Source of the DNA: Liolophura sinensis
Taxonomy: Eukaryota; Mollusca; Polyplacophora; Chitonida; Chitonidae
DNA: 64,000 bases
Direction of reading: 5' to 3'
Assembly (NCBI RefSeq): GCF_032854445.1
Contig: NC_088300.1
Span: 53,792,984 to 53,856,983, forward strand
A program made the position numbers and the translations under genes. Positions 35,948-45,851 of the stretch are shown in pieces (position 1 is the first letter of the stretch; every line of letters starts with the position of its first letter). The notes under the pieces were generated by a model. The model did no database searches. It was not told the DNA's origin and was given only the letters and a program-made list of their open reading frames with translations.

Positions 35948-38900
35948 CTGTTTTGAAGCAATATAAAATAGAGTACGGTTTAGCACTGCAGCTTAAACAC
36001 CATGAACAGAGACTTTCAGAGATATAGTGGAGTGACTTCTGGCCAGATAGCTCACCTCTGTTTACAAATGTTGCTGACAATTACCATATAATTCTGTCCT
36101 AAAAGATTTTTCCCTTTGGATTTCATTTAGCGTTGCATTACAACAAGGATAAAAGAGAAGCGAACGTAATCCTGTTTCAGCGATTTTTCTGTCACGACTG
36201 AAAAGGTATAGGAAAAGGCACAGGAAAAGACATAGGAAAAGGCAACAAGCAAACTACCCGACTCAATATTTACGTTGAAGCTTGTTTACAGAGTCGGCCC
36301 AAGAAAATTATACCTGCAAAATTTTACTGTAAGTATGATTGCTACAAAACTTTCTTTCAAGAACTGTTCACATTCAGAGCGATGTTCACCCCAAATTACC
36401 TGCGGAGTGTCTTCAACGGCTCCTGGTCAGGGTTCTTCACACCGCGGTATGGATCCACTGTGGTCAGGGTACACCTATGGAGAGTCATATAATACATGTG
36501 GTTAAGCATGAGGAAAGAACCAGTAGCTCAGCTCAGCGAAGAGACAGAGTCACATTGCTGGTCAGGATTCTTCACACAGTGGTACGGATTCGCTGTGGTC
36601 AGGGTACGAGAGAATCATATAATACATGTGGTTAAGCATGAGGAAAGAACCAGGAGCTCAGCTCAGCGAAGAGACAGAGTCACACTGCCGGTCAGGATTC
36701 TTCACACAGTGGTACGGATCCACTGTGGTCAGGGTACGAGAGAGTCATATAATACATGTGGTTAAGCATGAGGAAAGAACCAGTAGCTCAGCTCAGCGAG
36801 GAGACAGAGTCACATTGCCGATCACGATTCTTCACACCGCGGTACGGATCCTCTGTGGTCAGGGTACGAGAGAGTGATATAATACATCTAGTTAAGCATA
36901 AGGAAACAATCAATGACTCACTGAGGATGGACGTCTCATACACTTTCAAGTCAGGACAAGTGCATACCACCGCACTATCTGTAGGTCACATTTGTTCAGT
37001 GATATCCATGTGAAACTCTAAGTACTATGTAGGTTGTTACCTTATTCTTGACTCCAACATCAGCTAAAGTCATTATGGTAACAATACATTTGATTACTGC
37101 TAGTGTTCCTCGTCCTTAGCTGAGAAAGAATATCAAAAGACAAACGTTTTAGACTAAAACTTTCCTGCCAAGAGCCTGGCTGTACTGAATAACTTACCTA
37201 GGGCAGGCGTCCAGGTATCGGAGAACCACGTCATCTCCAATCTTCACCTCCATCCAGTCATCCTAAAAAAATGCAAACTAATCCAAACTTGTGAATATAT
37301 TTTGTGGTTGACTACATGTTATTGTAGTCATTTCCATATGACTGTAAAAAGAGTACATCATGTACTCGAAAGATGATTTCTTCTCACAACATCCTTAATT
37401 GACTGTAAGTTAGGTGTTTAAAGTCGCTTTTGGCATTGCTTCAGTCATATCAGGAAGGTTTACTGCGCTGCCCTCAACAGAAGGCATTAGCATTATCCAG
37501 TGAACATTTCTTAACACGTTCCCGTCATTGTATACATAACCCTAAACTTTTATCATAAATACTTGTAGTAGGGTAAAACATCACTTCTATGAATTTACGG
37601 AATTAAAAGCAGTTAAACATCTATACTGAATTTGTTAATTTTTTATTGTCTTTACAATTAATTTCAAGTTTTCTCGTCCGCGACCCCCGAGAGGATTCTC
37701 TTCTTTTACATTACAATATGTCCATTCTTTATACACAAGTAAAACTATAACGGACTCTGACAAGTTGAAAAGAACTTCACATATGCAGATTTACCTCGGC
37801 GTAAGCTGAGCAACCCTTGACAACAATGTTAGGACGGAATGTCATCATGGTCACGTGTGTATCCAGCCGGGTGTTAAGGTCAGCCAATGATTCTTCAGAA
37901 CACAGGAAGTAGGAACAGTAATCACCGAAGCTTGCCTACAGGTATAAGTCAGTCTAAGCTAGAAATGACATCAAAACTTTGCCAAAGTGTAAGCAGCACT
38001 TTATAACACACCTGCATAACGCCCTACCTCACATAGCAAGCGAGAATTACACGTTAAAAGACGTCTTAACATAAGATGAAGCAAACTGTAACACTTAGAC
38101 TGTAGGCCTATTGTATTTATATTGGTCACCTTAGACTGATTATGTTGGCCACCTCATACTGGTTATGTTGGTCACATTACATTGGTCATCTTTGTCACAT
38201 TGCTTGTTGCAAAAATTATCACCAAAAGACTCTCATTCAGTGTTGGAGTATACAGAACTTCGATTCACCTATATATTGTTAAAACATATACCAGCGGTAA
38301 TGCTGACCAGAGGTTCGTCACAGAGTTTAGCCAACTTTGAACTGCATAATATACGCAACAAAAAGTGTAGTTTCTTACACCAGATGATATTTTTGCCTGT
38401 CCAGACCCTGCAGGCATATCTAACCTCATGTATCCTAACAAAAAGCACACCAACTAAAAAGTTTATTTTTACTAAATGTTATTTTAGCCGTAGAACATTA
38501 CAAGCACTGAAGGCAATCATGTATATAGAGGATCTTGCACGGTGAAGGTTGAATACCATAAACATTGTTCGAGTGAGAGGTGGAAATGATAACCCACGAG
38601 ACGCATCCGTGAAAAAAATAAGCAATGTGCCATCTTCGTCGTATTTCTGATTCTATTCATAAGCCCTGCAATTTCGTTCACGTCCGCGCTCACAAAACCT
38701 TTTTACAGTTTTAAGCGCTGTCTGTAAGCAATTATACATTCTACAAAGGTGCTTAATGCTAATGCAATACAAGTATTTACGTCAATTAAGCACATGAAAA
38801 ATTACCACCTCTTCTTTTGGCGAACTATATACTGCGCGGAAGTGCACGATCCTGTGACATGGGTCAAGGTCTCTAGGAGTGTAATAGCAACATGTAATAA

Positions 38901-41900
38901 CAAAAGTGATATCTAAATAGTGAAGATATTATTTTTATCATTGAAGGAAATACTGGGTTTCACTGATGTATAAATAATAAAATGCTTTTCTTCACTAATC
39001 CTCTCTCTCACCTTATCGGTATCTCTAGCGTACGTCTTCCAAGCCCTAACCTTGTCGCTAACCTGCCTCTGGGTGATCTGTGGTATGTACATCATTAGAC
39101 GACATCCCTCCATGCCAAGGTACCTGCTGACCCAGGCTCCAGCCTTGTCCCCACAATCCATGGCCGTCACATGATCGTCCCATACCCTGGGAGCGCCCAA
39201 AACATACGAATGGATCAGCAAAACATCCACAGTTTTTGACGACGATTGCAACAAATCAATTTACATGACATTTGAGAAATCAACACGTAAAGCTGTTGTA
39301 ATATATAGTTCTTTGTTATATACATACTCCAAAGCATTTTCCGATCTGTCAAAAGTTTAAATCAAAACTAGGCGACATGAGCGTGGATGTTGTGGATATC
39401 GCAAAGGAATCTTAATCTCAGATTGTTGACTGAACTATCCATATCGCTTTACATATATCGCACGTTACACATGACAGTTACAACTATATCGTTTGGAGCA
39501 ACTTTCTCCGCAAGATATGCAAACCATCTACCTACACATATTTCGTCCACAGGTGAAAAGAGAGTAGGTTTAAATCCGCTTGCTGTAATGCTCTGTAACT
39601 TTCTTTTTACTACAATGATTTGTTTCTGGATTTAGACCGTAGTTAAAGCCTCAAAGATACAATCTTGATGTAAAAAAAGTAATCAGTAATATGAGTAAAT
39701 CGCTGGATTAGGCATACTAATTTACGTCAAATGCGTGAAGACGACATATTTTCAGTATAGGTAATAATGTATTTAGCCAAATACTTTACTGAGCAATAAA
39801 ATAAACCTACATGTAAAACATCCCAAAATCATTTGCACAAATGTACTCATCTAACTTTCTCATCTAAATTAAACACCACACTCTATGTCTAACCAGGCGT
39901 TTGAAATTACCGGCATTTTGACATTTTCCCGGAAGCTTCAGGTTCATCTGCCCTCAATAGTAATGATGCCACACCAGGGGCAGACAACTCTATTTCCTTG
40001 TTCAGGATGCGCGTCTGGATGAGGGCCATTGTTGGCTCTTTCCGTTGACTGATAAAAGAACCATTGTTGTCAACAACGACCCAATGCCTGGATGAAAATA
40101 AATGATGAATAATTTCACTAAAACCTGAGTAACATTTCAGTGCAAATGTTTATAACAAAGAAACATTATTTGTGACTGGGAAGATGAAACGCTTGTGTAT
40201 GAAAGACGGATGCGCCTAAGGTATTTTCTTTATACCAGAGACCATCCCTTTATGATCTGTGGAGAAATCATGGCGCTGAACATTCAAACACATGTGCACG
40301 AAATAGGCTAAAAGTGAAGACTTCTCGGAGACGCGTACCCGTGGAGGGGGTGTGTTATTACTAACTTCAGCTCAGTCGTTGTTAACACGCCATCCAACGA
40401 TCAGACGAGCAGCGGTAAAATTTGAGCTCAGCATGGCTCCCGCTATAATCCACCTGATACCACAATTCAATTTATACCACTTACACGGAGTATGGGTACT
40501 ATTCATATTTTCGAAAGGTCGGGTCGGGTGGGATGGTGGTTTGGAGTGTATGTAACAATAGCTTCATCCATGTTTCATTTGTTACATAGAATTTGACAAA
40601 AGCATTCAAAACTTTAGCTCTTTATTGGTCAAATATATAACGTCATCCAAAATTTACATTTTGATATAATTTTGATGCATATTCCGGTGTATTTCGGGTT
40701 TTTGGAGATATAGTAAAACAAAAAACAATTTAGGCTTATGGAGTTAATTTCACTTGCCTGCAAATCGAAAACTATGAGAGCTATACAAAAAATGTAGAGC
40801 ACTGCTTTTAACAATATAGCATCTGAAAACAAAATTGGGTAACATGCGGTATTTACCTAAGGCCTGTGCGGCTTCCCCAACCCATAAAACTGACCTCCCC
40901 CCTCCACCCCGTAAGAAAACTATGTACGAGTGTAGGCTAAGCCGTAAAACAAGAACCATATAAATCACTTGCAAGGTCTATAGGGCCTAGTCATTGAAGG
41001 TAAATCATCGGCGATGTTTCATCGATTTGCTTGCGGTGATTCACATGTGTGCCAGAGGCTTGCAAGAGAGATTGCATAGCCCAGCCTCTTGGGTGATCAT
41101 ATTCGGGTGGGTGCTTTCTATAAATAGGCCATCATCTGACCTTGCAAGGATCTGTTCATTGTTAATCAATGCAATGTTTGAGTTCACGATGCATGGGGTT
41201 TAAAGTATGGGTTGCTGGACACACAGCTCCGTACAGACATTACTGATACATGCATGCTACGTTTCTATCCGCCCAAAGGATACCGTGACATCAAGGCAAT
41301 CTCTAACTAGTCTATATAATAACTCTGATGTAGGCATATGTGTTATATCACCTCACAATCGCCTTCATCTCAAATATGATAAAATAGGCTGATTTCTGAC
41401 CGAGTATCTATGCGGGCAGTGGTGTAGGGGATAAAGCCAGAATACGGTCACAATCTCGGCCTAGACGTGATCGAGTACATTCAAGGCAATGTATACTGAA
41501 ATGTTCGAAAATTGTCAGTTTTTTTTTAGGAGTTTGTGTAAATTAAGGCCTTTCTGTTTACTGTGGTCATATGATGACTTTTCTACACGAGAGTCCGTAC
41601 TCCCTACGTAATTAAGATCACATATGCCTACCTTATTGTGCAATATCTACGCCTATACACTGATACGGGTATATCTCAAAATTACGCGAACTCTATAAAG
41701 ATAAGGAGAGCTCAGCTAGCTTGAGCTAATATAAACTATAGGCCTATGTATAGAGACAAGTTATCACCTACATCAACAACATAATGATTGGATACAAACA
41801 TATGCCAGCATACTCGTTTTCGGCATCATTGTTTACCTGTCGGTCACTGCGTTTGTGGCGCAAACCAGTATCCGTACATTCGGCTCTGTCTATGGCTGTC

Positions 41901-42057
41901 GGTCTGCATGATTTCACTGGATACAACCAAAGTCCAGACACATCGCCGACATAAATGAACTTTTCTCGACGTCTCTTTCGTAACCACGACAAGGCTCAAT
42001 TTTAAACACAGCCCCGGTGGCGAGGGCGCTCAGGACTACCGCCTTTTCCGACATCAT
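35821..42057 (-). CDS. MTARC: mARC-like MOSC-domain protein (7 exons, frame conflict in exon 1)
   Basis: Mitochondrial amidoxime-reducing component: a molybdenum-cofactor enzyme of the outer mitochondrial membrane that reduces N-hydroxylated compounds with electrons from cytochrome b5 and its reductase. Exons in gene order: 42057-41837, 40087-39911, 39186-39012, 37935-37795, 37262-37198, 36474-36400, 35947-35821. Phases match throughout, and the total is 981 nt (326 residues plus stop), close to the family's usual ~335. Motifs: N-terminal hydrophobic anchor (AVVLSALATGAV), LWLYPVKSC and ECTDTGLR (MOSC N-domain), VTDR-HWVVVD across exons 1/2, DCGD, FRPNIVVKGC, DACPR-CTLTTVDP with the family's ACxRC cysteines, EPLKTLR, GNSPLFGTYL and VKVGDPVYAL. 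In exon 1 the LWLYPVKSC segment lies in a different frame from both the start and the exon end. Animals often have two paralogues, and which one this is cannot be told. Confidence 0.9.
36400..36474 (-). CDS. MTARC: mARC exon 6 (source of an intronic array)
   Basis: A 75-base exon, acceptor GACTCTCCATAG and donor GTAATT, phase 2 on both sides. It encodes CTLTTVDPYRGVKNPDQEPL and KTLR. It is short and lies inside a 130-bp tandem array. Only this unit keeps the acceptor AG and the 3' half of the exon. Confidence 0.92.
36475..36900 (-). repeat. 130-bp tandem array carrying decayed copies of mARC exon 6
   Basis: Three further units with a period of exactly 130 bases sit upstream (in gene direction) of the real exon, near 36,590, 36,720 and 36,850. 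Each contains, on the - strand, TACCCTGACCACAG followed by a copy of the exon's first half, then intron-type sequence in place of the exon's second half. In every copy about five bases including the acceptor CATAG are missing, so the copies cannot be spliced like the real exon. Confidence 0.85.
37198..37262 (-). CDS. MTARC: mARC exon 5
   Basis: A 65-base exon with donor GTAAGT, phase 0 in and phase 2 out. It encodes DDWMEVKIGDDVVLRYLDAC ending in CPR. The first cysteine of the ACxRC motif is here and the second begins exon 6. Confidence 0.92.
37795..37935 (-). CDS. MTARC: mARC exon 4: MOSC core
   Basis: Acceptor TTATACCTGTAG and donor GTAAAT, 47 codons in phase 0. It encodes SEESLADLNTRLDT and TFRPNIVVKGCSAYAE, the most typical MOSC stretch, where the family binds its cofactor. 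Confidence 0.92.
39012..39186 (-). CDS. MTARC: mARC exon 3
   Basis: Phase 2 in and phase 0 out, donor GTGAGA. It encodes VWDDHVTAMDCGDKAGAWVS, the family's conserved DCGD region, then GCRLMMYIP and a charged linker ending DTDK. Confidence 0.9.
39911..40087 (-). CDS. MTARC: mARC exon 2: MOSC N-terminal domain
   Basis: Acceptor TTTATTTTCATCCAG and donor GTAATT, phase 2 on both sides. It encodes HWVVVDNNGSFISQRKEP and MALIQTRILNKEIELSAP, then KMSKC, which joins RVWDDHVTAMDCGD of exon 3. Confidence 0.9.
41837..42057 (-). CDS. MTARC: mARC exon 1: membrane anchor and MOSC start, frame-shifted inside
   Basis: ATG at 42057-42055 is followed by a second ATG, then a hydrophobic anchor. The donor GTAAAC lies after 41837. 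Read from the ATG, the exon is 221 nt and ends VTDR in phase 2, which joins HWVVVD of exon 2 as in the family. The conserved LWLYPVKSC and ECTDTGLRHK, however, lie in another frame, closed upstream by TGA at 41998-41996. One missing base near 41,995-42,010 (next to an A4 run in gene orientation) and one extra base near 41,850-41,865 would explain it. Confidence 0.7.
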
Positions 42058-44272
42058 ACAGGCCTCCACGTTTTCACAGTGACCCAGATGGAAAATAAGC
42101 AGGTCACACGTCGCACTCCTCACGTTCTCCATCTCAAGGGAGAAGCATGCATACATGCATGCAGTGTCCGTCAACGTGAAGGTGTGGGAAGCGAACGACG
42201 GCGTGTCTTGGTTTGTGATATAGTTTACGAGCTCTGGTATTTCTGGTCTACGTCAGGGATCTGCTCGGGAAGCGGTTACTAAATACTGGTATCGGAGCGA
42301 AGGCGGGGTCATGTAGGACTGAGCTTTCGCAACATGGGCCTATTGCTTTCTCGGTATTCCTTCACTCACGCAAAGAAATCACCAAGAGAAATCGTATAAG
42401 TGACGCCTTGTCAATATTGGAACAAGAAAACTGTTGTAAGGTGGGACTTTTTGCTCGCCATAATATGGACCGCACATTAGAAATTTGGCAACATACGATT
42501 AAGCTGGCTGTAAGATTTAACTGACTATACATATATCTTTAGTTCACTACGCAAAGAATTTCTCAACTCACGCGGTGGGGTCTATAATTTTTGTCAAAGT
42601 GAGTCGTGAGCTATTCTTAATCATGATAATTCTCCTTCGAAAAACAATTTCTGAATCTTCCAGGAAAAAGCTTTGAAGCCAATGTTGCCTATTGATGAAC
42701 ATAGCTCATCATGTGATGATTCTGTATAGGAAATCAAGCGTTCTGGATAAATTCCTTACCGGCTTGTACAGTCCGAATAATATAGCTATATATTAAAGTC
42801 CACAACGGAACAAAAAACGGCCAAAACTCAAACTCCATCTGTAATTTGTCTCGGTGAACATGCCCAGCTTCAATTCAGAAAGTATTTTAAGTAATTGAAA
42901 AGTGTTTGAAAATGAACAAAACGGTTGATATGTAACTTGTAATGATGATCCACTAACCATGTTTCAATGCTATACGATGAATTGTTTTAATTTTAAGAAA
43001 ATGGACAGTGATATTGAGCATTGACCAACAACCAATTAGAATCAAAGGAGTCTGCGGTTTCCAAACTTTATCTGAGCTTACACAAAATGAACCTGTATGT
43101 ATTTTTATCACTATAGACAATGGAGCGTCCGCCTCGAAGACGGGAGACCTCGAGACAACCCGGGTTTGGTTATACCAAAGACTTTACAAATGGTACTTGT
43201 TGCGGCCTCGCTTGGCGGTCAGTACTGAGAGGTTAGAGCCAGGGAACATGACTGGTTGGCCCGTTGTCAGTATAATGTGGCTGGGTGGGGTTTCGTGACG
43301 GAATGAGGTTTCATGCCTTGTGTCTTCGGCATGATACTTCAGTGGCGCGCACTTTGGTCTCATGGAGTCGCACTGCCACAAGAAGACACAATATATGTAA
43401 ACAGTCCTAATGATTTCTCGTCGTCATATTTGCTTGTTTTCAACTTGATCTGAGTTTCCAAACGGTAAATTTGTTTTTTTTTTATCAAAATCGATAATAT
43501 TTCAAGCAGTTACCAGTACTGCGCGGAAATCAACAACTAATGAAAATTGAAGAAATCTTAAAATATACAAAACTGTCGACCCGATTGGTTAGCAACAAAT
43601 GAGAGTTATAAAATTCATTGAATATTCAAAAAGTTATGCATGGATCGAGTTAATTTTCATAATGGATCTGAAGTCCTTTATACTCAACATAACCTGTTAG
43701 ATCTCGATTCTTAATTTTCTATTTAGTCTTCATGGTACCAGTTACCCTGACTCATGAACCTACACCAAAAATCAATCAAAAATCAATCTTTTCAAGAGAG
43801 GAACATAAGAATTGTAGAAATTGATTCGTGAGAAACAAAGCTGACAGGACGTTGGGTAAACGAATATTCCTCCTGGGTACAGGTACAGGACCAAAAACAA
43901 TCGGTTCAAGTCAAGACACGCATGTATTACTCTAGATAACAATACATTATCAAACTCATACAATTATTCCACATTTTCAATCATGGATAATTTTGTAACA
44001 CGTAAAAAGGAGTCATTTATAAGTGACTATTTATTTTCTTTTTTCGAAACTTTTCAATGTCAGCAATTGAACATGTTCAAACGGATTTCCCTTATACATT
44101 AATGAAGAGTCTGGTTTAGATGTGAGAGGAGAAAGGCTCAGAAACAGCAGTTCTACAACCCGCCCCAGTTCCCCACCCCTCCCCTCCAAACAGTCTCTCC
44201 ACTCAATCTGTCTGCAAGACCCTTTATGAATGTTTAATTTTACTGGTCCAGCACTGATTGTCTCGCAAACAG
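42058..44272. other. Region upstream of mARC and of the orphan exons
   Basis: Contains one gamma SINE. It should contain the mARC promoter and probably earlier exons of the + strand orphan gene, but neither a TATA-like promoter nor a convincing exon was identified. Confidence 0.5.
43112..43440 (+). mobile_element. SINE gamma copy
   Basis: AATGGAGCGTCCGCCTCGAA, CCAAAGACTTTACAAATGGT, CCTCGCTTGGCGGTCAGTAC, TCGGCATGATACTTCAGTGG. It lies between mARC and the orphan exons. The open frame at 43,008-43,298 is produced by this repeat. Confidence 0.75.
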
Positions 44273-45018
44273 TTGTACCATAAACCATTCGGTCAAGAGT
44301 TGCTCTCTATTCTGCTAACAGAATACAACATTGGCTTGCAGGTTGAATACTATGTGGACGATACCAAGGGTAAAATAGAGATCACGTTTAACAGTGAAAT
44401 TTACAACAACAAAAAATTTTTACATGAACTACATAAAACTGCTGTAATTCTCATGACGAAAATAGGTTAGTAAACATGTGTTACATGTAGGCTATATTTT
44501 CAGTCCTTGTTGTGAAATACTCTTTTTGATTTAATATTTGTTGAACTCCGATTTTTCATTTATACGATCTTTTTGGGTGGAAGAAACCCGACTTCAACCT
44601 GGGGTAAACAACCGACCTATAGCCTGTTACTGTACCATGTGTCCATACCAGTACGTCATACTGGTAGAATCCAGCGAACTTCATGAAAGATCACGCAAGA
44701 CTGTGCAAATTCAGCTTCAGATTCATGTACAAAGCTATCAAACTTGTTATTTAAATTACTTTACACATACATGCATCTTCCCAGAGTACACCATAACAAA
44801 AGAGCAATTGCTTTATGACAAAGTATCAAGTTTTTGCAACACAGAGTCTTGAGAATTGGTAGCATTTCATCGTTCAGAGCTCTGTTGTTAAACAGTCCTA
44901 AAGAATATATTAAAACTTCAGAAATTATATGTTTCTTTTCACAGGAAAGCCAGTATATTTGGATTTGATACAGATTAAACAATCTGTTAACTTTAGTATT
45001 TGCACTAATAACACATAA
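44273..45018 (+). CDS. Unidentified protein, last two exons
   Basis: Exon 44273-44465 (acceptor TCTCGCAAACAG, donor GTTAGT, ends phase 1) joins in frame to 44945-45018 (acceptor TTTCTTTTCACAG), which ends TAA at 45016-45018. The joined frame gives about 88 residues including FGQELLSILLTEYNIGLQ, VEYYVDDTKGKIEITF, KKFLHELHKTAVILMTKIGK and PVYLDLIQIKQSVNF, with the amphipathic look of a folded domain. I do not recognise the family. The upstream acceptor at 44341 is an alternative start for the first exon. Earlier exons should lie on the + strand between mARC and 44,273 but were not found. The gene would converge on PAF1, ending about 480 bases from the PAF1 stop. Confidence 0.4.
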
Positions 45019-45207
45019 TTTGGATCGTCACCAAAATGTCCTCATTCATTGCCTAGTAAAAATGGTGGCCTGGTTGTAAATGTTATGATTTATACAAAAA
45101 TACATGATGTAAATCAATATGATGCAGAGACAAAGAACCATATATATCTGTTTCGATTTGACACACTCTAGACACAATGACGCTTTCCTTACGATTTCAA
45201 GTTATTA

Positions 45208-45213
45208 TTTATT
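45208..45213 (-). promoter_or_regulatory. Candidate poly(A) signal for PAF1
   Basis: AATAAA on the - strand about 280 bases beyond the PAF1 stop codon, a usual 3' UTR length. If used, the PAF1 transcript stops about 190 bases short of the end of the convergent orphan exon (45018). Confidence 0.5.
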
Positions 45214-45495
45214 ATGTACATGTGCTCTCTCTCTGCATTATTTTACAAAAAATTGTGCTGTTAAGATCTGAAACCTCGATCTAGTCATCATGAAGAACAT
45301 TATGAAAGCGCAGTGCCCATCGTAATGTTTTCCATGCACGTGCGTGACACACACAAAGAGACATGCCAAATGAAAATCTTTTTGTCATAGGAGGGCATTT
45401 CCTAATAAGTTCCAAAAGTGTATGTTTCAGCAGAATGAATCACCAGTTCTTCCCCTCCTCTCTGTCTGTGATACACAGCCCTCATCACAGCGACA

Positions 45496-45851
45496 CTAGT
45501 CACTGTCTGAACTGCTGGCACTACCGAAGATCTCTTCCTCATCCTTCTTCCCATCTTTATTCTCCTCTTCACTCTCACTGCCACTGCCGGCCTTGTCACT
45601 CCCACTTCCACTACGAGAACCGCTCGGACTTCTGCTCCGACTGCCACTTCTACTGCGACTCCTGCTGCGACTTCCGCTTCTGCTACGACTCCCGCTTCTG
45701 CTCCTGCTGCCACTCCTGCTACGACTCCTGCTCCTACTTCCGCTGCGGCTTCTACTCCTGCTATGGCTCCTTTGACTGAACGCGCCAGACCTCACACTCC
45801 TGTTGTCATCATCCGAGCCAGCCTTCTCACTGCCACTCTTGAACTCTTCAT
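45496..45851 (-). CDS. PAF1: PAF1 exon 13: RS-rich C-terminus
   Basis: Phase 1 in, acceptor ATTGTTTACAG. It encodes [20 protein letters not shown], then about 55 residues made almost wholly of RS, GS and SRS repeats, then [17 protein letters not shown] and TAG at 45498-45496. EEIFGS also occurs near the vertebrate C-terminus. The RS codons form a degenerate 6-12 base repeat, which also opens long meaningless frames on the other strand. Confidence 0.93.

Larger units (their letters stand above)
37263..41836. other. mARC introns: residual content
   Basis: Introns 1-4 hold no repeat or nested gene that I can name. A 126-codon + strand frame at 38,165-38,545 is unsupported. Confidence 0.55.

Noticed and set aside
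36275-37013. Chain of + strand frames of 75-98 codons at 130-base steps
   Set aside because: They repeat with the tandem array and are antisense to mARC exon 6. The true signal is on the - strand.
38165-38545. 126-codon + strand open frame in an mARC intron
   Set aside because: There is no recognisable domain and no supporting partner exon. Length alone is weak evidence in AT-rich intron DNA.
41837-42057. Programmed frameshifting or RNA editing in mARC exon 1
   Set aside because: Two opposite single-base shifts about 140 bases apart with no slippery-site context are better explained by sequence error or a damaged allele.
45363-45779. 138-codon + strand open frame rich in His, Cys and Ser
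   Set aside because: It is antisense to the PAF1 RS-coding exon. The RS repeat leaves the opposite strand free of stops.
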